DNA from: Ectothiorhodospiraceae bacterium
Lineage (GTDB): Bacteria; Pseudomonadota; Gammaproteobacteria; Nitrococcales; AK92
NCBI GenBank assembly: GCA_029263635.1
Contig: JAJUFY010000087.1
Location: forward strand, 1-8,089
Direction: 5' to 3'
Length of the DNA: 8,089 nt
Part shown: one piece after another, positions 1 to 5,732 of the stretch
Position numbering within the stretch: position 1 is the first letter of the stretch
Layout of the letters: every line of letters starts with the position of its first letter
The notes under the pieces: model-generated
The model's database searches: none
What the model saw: only the letters and a program-made list of their open reading frames with translations
Told to the model about the DNA's origin: nothing
Position numbers and translations under genes: made by a program

Positions 1-374
1 ACAGCAACGCCTATCGGCAGGTGTCGCGCTTCTTCGATCTGCCCGTGGAGCCTGTGATGCACACCATCTGCGGGCGCACGGAAGCCGCCGTTTCCAAGGC
101 CGCCGAGGCGGGGCTCGCCCGTAACCTTGCCGCCGAGTGGGGGCCGAAGAACATTCGCGTCAATGCCATCGCACCGGGGCTGGTGAAGACCGATTTCGCC
201 CGTGCGCTGTGGGAAGACCCGGTACGTCTTGAGCGGGCGCAGAACGCGACGCCGCTGCGGCGCATCGGCGAGCCGGAAGACATCGCCGGCGTGGCGCTGT
301 TCCTGGCTTCCGACGCATCGGCATATGTGACCGGCCACATCCTGGTGGCCGATGGCGGGGAGACGATCATCTGA
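1..374 (+). CDS. Short-chain dehydrogenase/reductase, C-terminal part (5' end outside window), possibly defective
   Basis: This is the C-terminal portion of an NAD(P)-dependent SDR oxidoreductase; the reading frame is open from base 3 to the TGA at 372-374. From about base 90 onward it is a clear SDR of the DHRS4/FabG-like group: SKAAEAGLARNLA, then EWGPKNIRVNAIAPGLVKT, RRIGEPEDIAGVALFLASD and a final TGHILVADGG. The expected catalytic motif is YxxxK. The lysine is present in AAVSKAA, but the residue four positions before it is alanine, not tyrosine. The roughly 28 residues before that (through LPVEPVMHTICGR) do not resemble the SDR strand with the active-site serine. The other two frames do not supply it either, so a simple nearby frameshift is not seen. 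Either the gene suffered an in-frame rearrangement or it is a divergent, non-canonical member. Its stop overlaps the next start by one base (TGATG), so the two genes are translationally coupled. Substrate unknown. Confidence 0.8.
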   Translation, partial: SNAYRQVSRFFDLPVEPVMHTICGRTEAAVSKAAEAGLARNLAAEWGPKNIRVNAIAPGLVKTDFARALWEDPVRLERAQNATPLRRIGEPEDIAGVALFLASDASAYVTGHILVADGGETII

Positions 375-1447
375 TGAGCACGGCATCCCAACTTCCCCCG
401 GGGCTGGTGGATGTGCTGCCGGCCCATCGCTTCGATGAGGCGGCGCTGCGCGAATACCTGCGGCCGCAGCTCGACGGGGTCGGGCAGAGCTTCGTGGTCA
501 AGCAGTTCCAGGGCGGCCAGTCCAATCCGACGTTCCTGATCGAGGCCGGCGGCCGCCGTTACGTGCTGCGCAAGAAGCCGCCCGGCAAGCTGCTGCCGTC
601 TGCCCACCAGATCGAGCGCGAGTACCGGGTCATCGAGGCCCTGCAGAACACCGACGTACCGGTTCCGACCACGCGCCTGCTGTGCGAGGACGACAGCATC
701 ATCGGTACGCCGTTCTACGTCATGGACTTCGTCGAGGGCCGCGTGCTGGAGCACCCGGCGCTGCATAACGCCCCCAGGGAGCAGCGCTGGGCCATCTACG
801 AAGCCATGGCGGACACGCTTGCCAGGCTGCATCGGGTGGACTGGCGAGCGGTGGGGCTGGAAGGCTACGGCCGTCCGGACCAGTACGTGCAGCGGCAGAT
901 CAAGCGCTGGTCGCAGCAATACGAAGCTTCCAAGACCGGCGAACTGCCGGCCATGGAGAAGCTGATGCAGTGGCTGCCTGCGCATGCGCCGGAGCGCGAC
1001 GAGACCGCCATCGCCCACGGCGATTTCAGGCTCGGCAATCTGATGCTGCACCCGACCAGGCCGGAAGTGATCGCAGTGCTGGACTGGGAGCTCTCCACGC
1101 TCGGCCATCCGCTGGCCGACCTCGGCTATTGCTGCATGCCCTACCATCTGCCGGGCGACCTGCCGGGCATCCGCGGCGTGGTCGGGATGGATCTCGCTGC
1201 CGAGAACATTCCGGACGAACAGACCTTCCTGCGCATTTACAGCGAGCGGGTCGGCCGCGACAGCATCCCGGACTGGTACTTCTTCCTTGCCTTCTCGCTG
1301 TTCCGCATTGCTGCCATCCTGCAGGGCGTTTATGCCCGCGCGCTGCAGGGTAATGCCAGCAACGCCGATGCCCTGAAGGTCGGCGAGCGGGCTGGGGTGC
1401 TGGCCGAGATCGGCTGGCAGTTGGCGCAGCAGGCGGAAGAGGGTTGA
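374..1447 (+). CDS. Phosphotransferase family protein (APH-fold kinase, ACAD10/11- and LvaA-like)
   Basis: This 357-residue cytoplasmic protein has the aminoglycoside-phosphotransferase/choline-kinase fold. Visible are a glycine-rich nucleotide loop (GGQSNPTF, about 47-54), the ATP-binding lysine region (YVLRKKPPGK, 63-72), a conserved glutamate helix (QIEREYRV, about 79-86), the catalytic loop HGDFRLGN with Asp217, and the metal-binding LDWE with Asp237 followed by STLGHPLADLGY. This is the pattern of the subfamily that forms the N-terminal kinase domain of human ACAD10/ACAD11 and of bacterial LvaA, which phosphorylate 4-hydroxyacyl-CoA, rather than of antibiotic-resistance kinases. In related operons such kinases sit with an SDR and an acyl-CoA dehydrogenase. 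Here the SDR is directly upstream and no acyl-CoA dehydrogenase is inside the window. The start overlaps the SDR stop by one base. The hydroxyacyl-CoA substrate is inferred from family and context. Confidence 0.9.
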   Translation: MSTASQLPPGLVDVLPAHRFDEAALREYLRPQLDGVGQSFVVKQFQGGQSNPTFLIEAGGRRYVLRKKPPGKLLPSAHQIEREYRVIEALQNTDVPVPTTRLLCEDDSIIGTPFYVMDFVEGRVLEHPALHNAPREQRWAIYEAMADTLARLHRVDWRAVGLEGYGRPDQYVQRQIKRWSQQYEASKTGELPAMEKLMQWLPAHAPERDETAIAHGDFRLGNLMLHPTRPEVIAVLDWELSTLGHPLADLGYCCMPYHLPGDLPGIRGVVGMDLAAENIPDEQTFLRIYSERVGRDSIPDWYFFLAFSLFRIAAILQGVYARALQGNASNADALKVGERAGVLAEIGWQLAQQAEEG

Positions 1448-1449
1448 GA

Positions 1450-2244
1450 GTGAGCAGTGGCAAGAAACCGGTCCAGCGCATCCTGGTGACCAACGACGAC
1501 GGCGCGCGCGGCGAGGGGCTGCGCGTGCTGGAAGAGATCGCTGCCGAGCTGTCGGACGATGTCTGGGTAGTCGCCCCGGAATTCGACCAGAGCGGGGTAT
1601 CGCACAGCATCAGCCTGCATACGCCGCTGCGGGTGTATTCGATGAGCGACCGCTACCACTGCGTACGCGGCACGCCGGCCGACTGCGTGCTGCTCGGCGT
1701 CGAGTATTTGCTGCGCGACCTGCGGCCCAGCCTGATCCTGTCCGGCGTCAACCGCGGCGCCAATCTCAGCGATGCCGTGGCCTATTCCGGCACGGTCGGC
1801 GCGGCGATGACCGGCGTGCTGCTCGGGATTCCGTCGATCGCCCTCAGCCAGGCTTTCCGCGACCCGAACGACGTGCGCTGGGAGACGGCCGGGCAGCTGG
1901 CGCCGTCGCTGATCCTGCAGGCGCTGCGCTGCGGCTGGCCGAGCGAGGTGTGCCTGAACGTCAACTTCCCCGACCTGGGAGTTGACGAGGTGCGCGGGGT
2001 CGCCCTGACACGGCCGGCGCGCGGCTCCATCGCCGGTGTCGAGATCGACGTGCGCACCGACCGACGCGACCTGCCGTACTACTGGATCGGTTTCGACTAC
2101 AACTCGGAGCTGCTGACCGCTCCCGACAGCGATGTCGAGGCCCTGCGGCAGGGCTACGTCTCGGTGAGCCCGCTGCGCTTCGAAACGGATACCCGCGGCG
2201 ACTGGCAGGCGCTGACGGAAGCTCTGAACGGCTGTTTCCGCTGA
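1450..2244 (+). CDS. surE: SurE-type 5'/3'-nucleotidase
   Basis: Predicted metal-dependent nucleoside monophosphate phosphatase of the SurE family, 264 residues from the GTG at 1450. The N-terminal RILVTNDDG carries the metal-binding Asp16-Asp17. VVAPEFDQSGVSHS places the conserved Ser48, and SGVNRGANLSDAVAYSGTVGAA carries Asn101 and the family's YSGTVGAA signature. CLNVNFP is a later conserved segment. I chose GTG 1450 because GGAAGAGGG ends six bases upstream; a TTG at 1444 in frame would add two residues and overlap the previous stop. SurE normally lies with pcm, nlpD, rpoS or truD. Here it is between a phosphotransferase and an FMN oxidase, so it may be a paralogue with a narrower role, for example hydrolysing a phosphorylated metabolite made in the same operon (inference). 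The Arg-Gly-Glu after the NDDG also departs from the usual Ala-Pro-Gly at that place. Confidence 0.93.
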   Translation: MSSGKKPVQRILVTNDDGARGEGLRVLEEIAAELSDDVWVVAPEFDQSGVSHSISLHTPLRVYSMSDRYHCVRGTPADCVLLGVEYLLRDLRPSLILSGVNRGANLSDAVAYSGTVGAAMTGVLLGIPSIALSQAFRDPNDVRWETAGQLAPSLILQALRCGWPSEVCLNVNFPDLGVDEVRGVALTRPARGSIAGVEIDVRTDRRDLPYYWIGFDYNSELLTAPDSDVEALRQGYVSVSPLRFETDTRGDWQALTEALNGCFR

Positions 2245-2269
2245 GCAGCCGCCGGAGACGGAGGAGAGC

Positions 2270-3439
2270 ATGAGCGAGACCAAGCATTACGGCGATTTTC
2301 AGCAAGGCATCTACGGCGCCGGCTTGAAGGGCGTGCTGCCGCAGTGGCCGATGCGCATCGAGGATCTGGAGCGGCGGGCAGCGGAGCTGTTGCCGCCGGA
2401 AGCGTACTGGTACGTGGCTGGCGGTGCCGGCGAAGGAACCATGCGCGAGAACCTGGCCGCCTTCGACCGGGTCCGGCTGGTGCCGCGCATGCTGACCGAC
2501 GTCAGCCGGCGCGACCTCAGCACCACTGTGCTCGGCAAGCGGCTGCCGGTACCGGTGCTGCTGGCGCCGATCGGCGTGCAGGGCATCATCCGCCCGGAGG
2601 CCGAGCTGGCCACGGCGGCCGGTGCCGCCGAAGTCGGCGTGCCGATGATCCTCTCGACCGTCTCCTCCAAGCCCATGGAAGCCGTCGCCGAAGCGCTCGG
2701 CGATACGCCGCGCTGGTTCCAGCTGTACTGGCCGACCGACGACAACGTCACCCGCAGTTTCCTGCGCCGGGCGGAGGCGGCCGGTTACTCGGCCGTCGTG
2801 CTGACCCTGGATACCAAGATGCTGGCCTGGCGCGAGCGCGACCTGGAGCGGGCCTACCTGCCGTTCCTGCGCGGCGAAGGATTAGCCAATTACACCAGCG
2901 ACCCGGTGTTCCGCGATGGCCTGGAGGCGCCGCCGGAGGAGGACATGTGGCCCTCGGTGCGCCGCTGGGGGCGAATGTTCTCGGCTCCGGCCAAGACCTG
3001 GGATGACCTTGCCCAGCTGCGGGAATGGACCCGTCTTCCCATCGTGCTCAAGGGCATCCTGCACCCGGAGGACGCGCTGCGGGCCATTGACGCCGGCATG
3101 GACGGCATCGTGGTTTCCAACCACGGCGGTCGCCAGGTCGACGGCTCGATCGCGGCGCTGGATGCGCTGCCGGAGGTCGTTGAGGCGGTGCGCGGCCGTA
3201 TCAGCGTGCTGTTCGACAGCGGCATCCGCCGTGGGGCCGACGTGCTGAAGGCGATCGCCCTCGGCGCCGACGCGGTGCTGCTCGGCCGGCCTTACATCTG
3301 GGGGCTGGCAACCGGCGGCGCGGCCGGGGTCAGCGAGGTGCTGCGCCGTCTGCTGGCCGACCTCGACCTCAGCCTGGCGCTGACCGGCATGAGCCGGATC
3401 GATGCCCTCAACGGCAGCATCCTGCGCCGCCAGCGTTGA
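2270..3439 (+). CDS. FMN-dependent 2-hydroxyacid oxidase, lactate 2-monooxygenase-like
   Basis: This 389-residue flavoenzyme belongs to the glycolate oxidase / L-lactate dehydrogenase superfamily (FMN TIM barrel). It follows the mycobacterial lactate 2-monooxygenase layout closely: an N-terminal GDFQQGIYG...GVLP, then YVAGGAG with Tyr48, VLLAPIGVQGI, FQLYWP, LDTKMLAWRERDL (arginines about 188-190), FLRGEGLANYTSDPVF, LKGI with the active-site Lys, SNHGGRQVDG with catalytic His285 and Arg288, LFDSGIRRGADV and LGRPYIWGLA. The family oxidises an L-2-hydroxyacid to a 2-oxoacid, or in the monooxygenase releases CO2 and a shortened acid. Which of these occurs, and on what substrate, cannot be read from the sequence. 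No signal peptide is seen, so it is probably soluble. It starts with ATG 25 bases after surE behind a clear GGAGGAGA site and is the last gene of the operon. Confidence 0.92.
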   Translation: MSETKHYGDFQQGIYGAGLKGVLPQWPMRIEDLERRAAELLPPEAYWYVAGGAGEGTMRENLAAFDRVRLVPRMLTDVSRRDLSTTVLGKRLPVPVLLAPIGVQGIIRPEAELATAAGAAEVGVPMILSTVSSKPMEAVAEALGDTPRWFQLYWPTDDNVTRSFLRRAEAAGYSAVVLTLDTKMLAWRERDLERAYLPFLRGEGLANYTSDPVFRDGLEAPPEEDMWPSVRRWGRMFSAPAKTWDDLAQLREWTRLPIVLKGILHPEDALRAIDAGMDGIVVSNHGGRQVDGSIAALDALPEVVEAVRGRISVLFDSGIRRGADVLKAIALGADAVLLGRPYIWGLATGGAAGVSEVLRRLLADLDLSLALTGMSRIDALNGSILRRQR

Positions 3440-3740
3440 GCACCGCCGCCGCAGCAGTCTGCCCGGCTGCGGTCCGGCCTGACATGTTCCGCCATGCTTC
3501 CCGGCGAGCGTTGACACCGCTTGCGCTTGGAATCCCCCGATTCAGCCTTAGATCTTGCTTGGGCGGGGGCGGCCGAGGGCTTCGGCCGAACGGACAAGGA
3601 CAGGGACACAGTCATCGGGCAGGATGCCCAGCTGCGGAGCAGGGACTGCACCGTGGCCGCTGGGACGCTCAACGGCACGGATGCCATCGGCGGGGGGCAA
3701 GGACGCCGGAGGCGGGGAACAGGGACGGCCTTGAGTCGAT
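3440..3740. other. Intergenic region between convergent operon and cysB
   Basis: About 300 bases without a convincing gene. Open frames exist here on both strands, but they are low-complexity, Arg/Pro/Ser-rich translations without recognisable domains or good ribosome sites. What can be seen is one 7-bp GC hairpin (3570-3588), a weaker 5-bp hairpin (3617-3629), and three exact copies of CAGGGAC at 3601, 3640 and 3720. A TTGACA at 3511 has no partner -10 box at proper spacing. Confidence 0.6.
3570..3588. terminator. Possible bidirectional terminator hairpin
   Basis: CGGCCGA (3570-3576) pairs perfectly with TCGGCCG (3582-3588) around a five-base loop, GGGCT. It lies between the end of the plus-strand operon and the convergent cysB, where a terminator is expected. 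There is no T-run on either strand after the stem, so it is not a classical intrinsic terminator. It could be a weak terminator or an mRNA 3' end stabiliser. Confidence 0.35.
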
Positions 3741-4745
3741 CTATCCGGGCTCCTGGCCCGGAGCATCGGCAAGACGCAAATGCGGGTCAAGCTCGGCGAA
3801 GAGCTTGGCCCGCTCTTCTTTGGAACGGACGGCAGCCGCCTGTTCCAGGATCTCGTCGGTGATGTGCGGGGCGAACAGCTGGATGAAGTCCCGCATGTAG
3901 CCGCGCAGATAGGTGCTGCGCCGGAAGCCGATATTGGTGACGCTGTCCTCGAACAGGTGATGGGCGTTGAGCGCGACCAGCCCCTTGTCCCGCACCGGAT
4001 CGAACGACATCGAGGCGATGATGCCGATGCCCAGGCCGAGCCCGACATAGGTTTTGATGACCTCCGAATCGGTCGCCGTGAACACCACTTCGGGCTTCAG
4101 GCCGCGTTCGGCAAAGGCCTGATCCAGCTTGGAGCGGCCGGTAAAGCCGAATACATAGGTGACGATCGGGTATTCGGCGATCGCCTCTAGGGTCAGCGGC
4201 CTGATCTGCGTCAGGGGGTGTCCTTCGGGAACCACCACGCTGCGGTTCCAGCGGTAGCAGGGCAGCATCACCAGATCTTCGAACAGCTCCAGGGCTTCGG
4301 TGGCGATCGCGAAGTCGACACTGCCGCGCGCCGCCAGGTCGGCAATCTGCATGGGCGTGCCCTGGTGCATGTGCAGGCTGACTTTCGGGTAACGCTTGCG
4401 GAAGGCGGCCACCACCGGCGGCAGCGCATGGCGGGCCTGGGTGTGGGTGGTGGCGATGCTGAGGCTGCCGCGGTTTTCCTCGCGATGTTCCTGGGCGATC
4501 GCCCGGATGTTCCGGACCTTCTGCAGGATCTGCTCGGCCTCCGCGATGATTTCCTGCCCCGCCGGCGTGACCGCGCTGAGCTGCTTGCCGCTGCGTACGA
4601 AGATCTGCAATCCCAGCTCGTCCTCCAGCAGGCGGATCTGCTTGCTGACCCCGGGCTGCGAGGTGTACAGCGCCTCCGCGGCCGCCGACACGTTCAGGCC
4701 GCGGCGCGCGACCTCGCAGATATAGCGCAGCTGATTGAGCTTCAC
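3741..4745 (-). CDS. cysB: CysB, LysR-type regulator of sulfur assimilation
   Basis: LysR-family transcription factor of 334 residues, slightly longer than the 324 of the E. coli protein. The N-terminal winged helix-turn-helix (about 1-60) reads MKLNQLRYICEVARRGLNVS with SAAAEALYTSQPGVSKQIR as recognition region. The effector domain keeps the CysB signature ATTHTQARHALP. The residues that bind sulfate in enteric CysB occur at the same numbers here: Thr100, Thr102, Gln103, Thr149 and Thr202. This supports a true CysB that responds to N-acetylserine/O-acetylserine versus sulfate or sulfide and activates cysteine-biosynthesis genes. The start is GTG, read from 4745 leftward, with AGGGAA five bases before it (complement of 4751-4756). 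It is divergent from cobA, whose product feeds siroheme to sulfite reductase, so CysB may control the shared promoter region. The extra C-terminal tail ends in Pro-Gly-Gln-Glu-Pro-Gly. Confidence 0.95.
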   Translation of the reverse strand: MKLNQLRYICEVARRGLNVSAAAEALYTSQPGVSKQIRLLEDELGLQIFVRSGKQLSAVTPAGQEIIAEAEQILQKVRNIRAIAQEHREENRGSLSIATTHTQARHALPPVVAAFRKRYPKVSLHMHQGTPMQIADLAARGSVDFAIATEALELFEDLVMLPCYRWNRSVVVPEGHPLTQIRPLTLEAIAEYPIVTYVFGFTGRSKLDQAFAERGLKPEVVFTATDSEVIKTYVGLGLGIGIIASMSFDPVRDKGLVALNAHHLFEDSVTNIGFRRSTYLRGYMRDFIQLFAPHITDEILEQAAAVRSKEERAKLFAELDPHLRLADAPGQEPG

Positions 4746-4816
4746 GGCATTTCCCTATAGCGAAAAAGTATAATTTGTCACCTACCAATTCTATTTCCAA
4801 ATATAGGAGGATGCAC
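4746..4816. promoter_or_regulatory. AT-rich divergent promoter region of cysB and cobA
   Basis: This stretch is markedly AT-rich compared with its GC-rich surroundings. On the plus strand a perfect TATAAT lies at 4769-4774, but nothing resembling TTGACA sits 16-18 bases before it. That is the usual picture for an activator-dependent promoter, and CysB is the obvious candidate (inference). On the minus strand the same box gives TATACT-like and AAATTATA sequences that could serve cysB, again with poor -35 matches (TTGGTA and TTGGAA at unsuitable spacing). Auto-repression of cysB from this region would fit what is known for CysB. Confidence 0.5.
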
Positions 4817-4841
4817 GTGCTGCTGCATGCCGATGCAGCAG
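4805..4841 (+). promoter_or_regulatory. cobA leader: strong ribosome site plus perfect hairpin
   Basis: A consensus AGGAGG at 4805-4810 is followed by CTGCTGCAT (4820-4828) and ATGCAGCAG (4833-4841), a perfect 9-bp inverted repeat with the four-base loop GCCG. In the mRNA it would fold over two in-frame ATG codons of cobA (4827 and 4833). The AGGAGG is correctly placed only for a GTG at 4817, which is in another frame. This arrangement may control cobA translation. Confidence 0.45.
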
Positions 4842-4921
4842 GGAACGATGGCTGCTGGCGAGGTTGGCATGGCGCGGGAACCGGTTGGCGAGGTCTACCT
4901 GATCGGGGCGGGGCCGGGTGA
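4817..4921 (+). CDS. Possible 34-residue leader reading frame overlapping cobA
   Basis: GTG at 4817 lies six bases after the only perfect Shine-Dalgarno sequence in this region (AGGAGG, 4805-4810). The frame stays open to TGA at 4919-4921, overlapping the start of cobA in a different frame. The peptide would be rich in Gly, Trp, Arg and Ala, with a single Cys (in GCWRGW). It resembles no family I know. It could be a translated leader or simply chance, as the spacing to the ribosome site is the only positive evidence. Confidence 0.2.
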   Translation: MLLHADAAGNDGCWRGWHGAGTGWRGLPDRGGAG

Positions 4922-5684
4922 TCCGGAGCTGCTTACGCTGCGCGCCCTGAGGCTGCTGCAGCAGGCGGAGGTGGTGCTCCACGACCGTCTGGTGACGCCC
5001 GGGGTGCTGGCGCTGGCAAACCCTGCTGCCGAGAGAATCTATGTCGGCAAGCGCCGTAACAGGCACCAGCTGCCGCAGGAGGACATCAACGGCCTGCTGG
5101 TCAGCCTGGCCCGCAGCGGCCGGCGCGTGGCGAGGCTCAAGGGCGGCGATCCGTTCATGTTCGGCCGCGGCGGCGAGGAACTGGAGGCGCTGCTGAGCGC
5201 AGGGGTGCGCTTCGAGGTCGTTCCCGGCATTACCGCAGCCGGCGGTTGCGCGGCCTATGCCGGCATTCCGCTGACCCACCGCGACCATGCGCAGGCCTGT
5301 GTGTTCGTTACCGGCCACCGGCGCGCGAATGGCGCCGACATCGACTACGAGCCGCTGGCCCGGCCCGGCCAGACGGTCGTGATCTACATGGGACTGGATC
5401 TGTTGTCCGAATTCTGCGCCGGGCTGATCCGGCACGGCGCGCCTGCCGAGCGGCCGGCGGCGGTGGTCCAGCAGGGGACCACCGCCGGGCAGCGAGTCGT
5501 GGCGGGAACACTGGCGACACTGCCGGCCATGGCACGGGAGCAGGCGCTCACGGCGCCGGCCATCGTCATCGTCGGCGAGGTGGTGCGGCTCCACCAGAAG
5601 CTCGCCTGGTTCCAGCCGGAGCAGGCAGCGGCGGGCTTTGCGCCGCCCGGCCAGCGCGACCTGCCGCTGGTCGCCGCCGGCTGA
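4869..5684 (+). CDS. cobA: Uroporphyrinogen-III C-methyltransferase (SUMT)
   Basis: SAM-dependent enzyme that methylates uroporphyrinogen III at C-2 and C-7 to give precorrin-2, the branch point to siroheme and cobalamin. Numbering from ATG 4869 gives 271 residues: VYLIGAGPGDPELLTLRA (SAM-binding loop, 13-18), VVLHDRLV, YVGKRRNRH, RLKGGDPFMFGRGGEE (KGGDP 91-95), VVPGITAAGGCAAYAGIPLTHRD (118 on) and VIYMGL. It is a stand-alone SUMT without the CysG dehydrogenase/ferrochelatase domains, so those steps must be encoded elsewhere. I prefer ATG 4869 because GAGG lies five bases before it and it begins just ahead of the conserved domain. In-frame ATGs at 4827, 4833 and 4848 would lengthen it to at most 285 residues; the first two sit inside a hairpin. 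The divergent cysB suggests the product serves assimilatory sulfite reductase. Confidence 0.93.
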   Translation: MAREPVGEVYLIGAGPGDPELLTLRALRLLQQAEVVLHDRLVTPGVLALANPAAERIYVGKRRNRHQLPQEDINGLLVSLARSGRRVARLKGGDPFMFGRGGEELEALLSAGVRFEVVPGITAAGGCAAYAGIPLTHRDHAQACVFVTGHRRANGADIDYEPLARPGQTVVIYMGLDLLSEFCAGLIRHGAPAERPAAVVQQGTTAGQRVVAGTLATLPAMAREQALTAPAIVIVGEVVRLHQKLAWFQPEQAAAGFAPPGQRDLPLVAAG

Positions 5685-5732
5685 GCGATTACACTGCTAT
5701 CAGTGGTAGCTCTGCAGCAGGATTCGTTCGCC

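Noticed and set aside
11..1147. Long minus-strand open frame of 378 codons opposite the SDR and kinase genes
   Set aside because: It mirrors two clear genes on the other strand, has no recognisable domain and is His/Arg/Gln-rich, as expected for antisense frames in GC-rich DNA.
1330..2283. Minus-strand open frame of 317 codons opposite surE
   Set aside because: Entirely antisense to a motif-complete surE; composition is of the shadow type and no family features appear.
3511..3553. TTGACA followed by TTAGAT as a promoter in the spacer
   Set aside because: The two boxes are 31 bases apart, far from the 16-18 needed, and no gene in that direction follows.
3744..3762. 7-bp inverted repeat (TCCGGGC / GCCCGGA) at the end of cysB as a terminator
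   Set aside because: It lies in the last codons of cysB, encodes the Pro-Gly-Gln-Glu-Pro-Gly tail, and has no T-run after it; codon usage alone can explain it.
3436..3900. Plus-strand frames across the spacer into the antisense of cysB
   Set aside because: No domain, no good ribosome site, and more than a third overlaps the certain cysB gene on the other strand.
3787..4800. Alternative minus-strand frame spanning cysB and its promoter
   Set aside because: Out of frame with the motif-complete CysB; the translation is low-complexity Arg/Gly/Pro.
5692..5705. CACTG-CTAT-CAGTG inverted repeat after cobA as a terminator or operator
   Set aside because: Only five base pairs with no T-run; too short to distinguish from chance.
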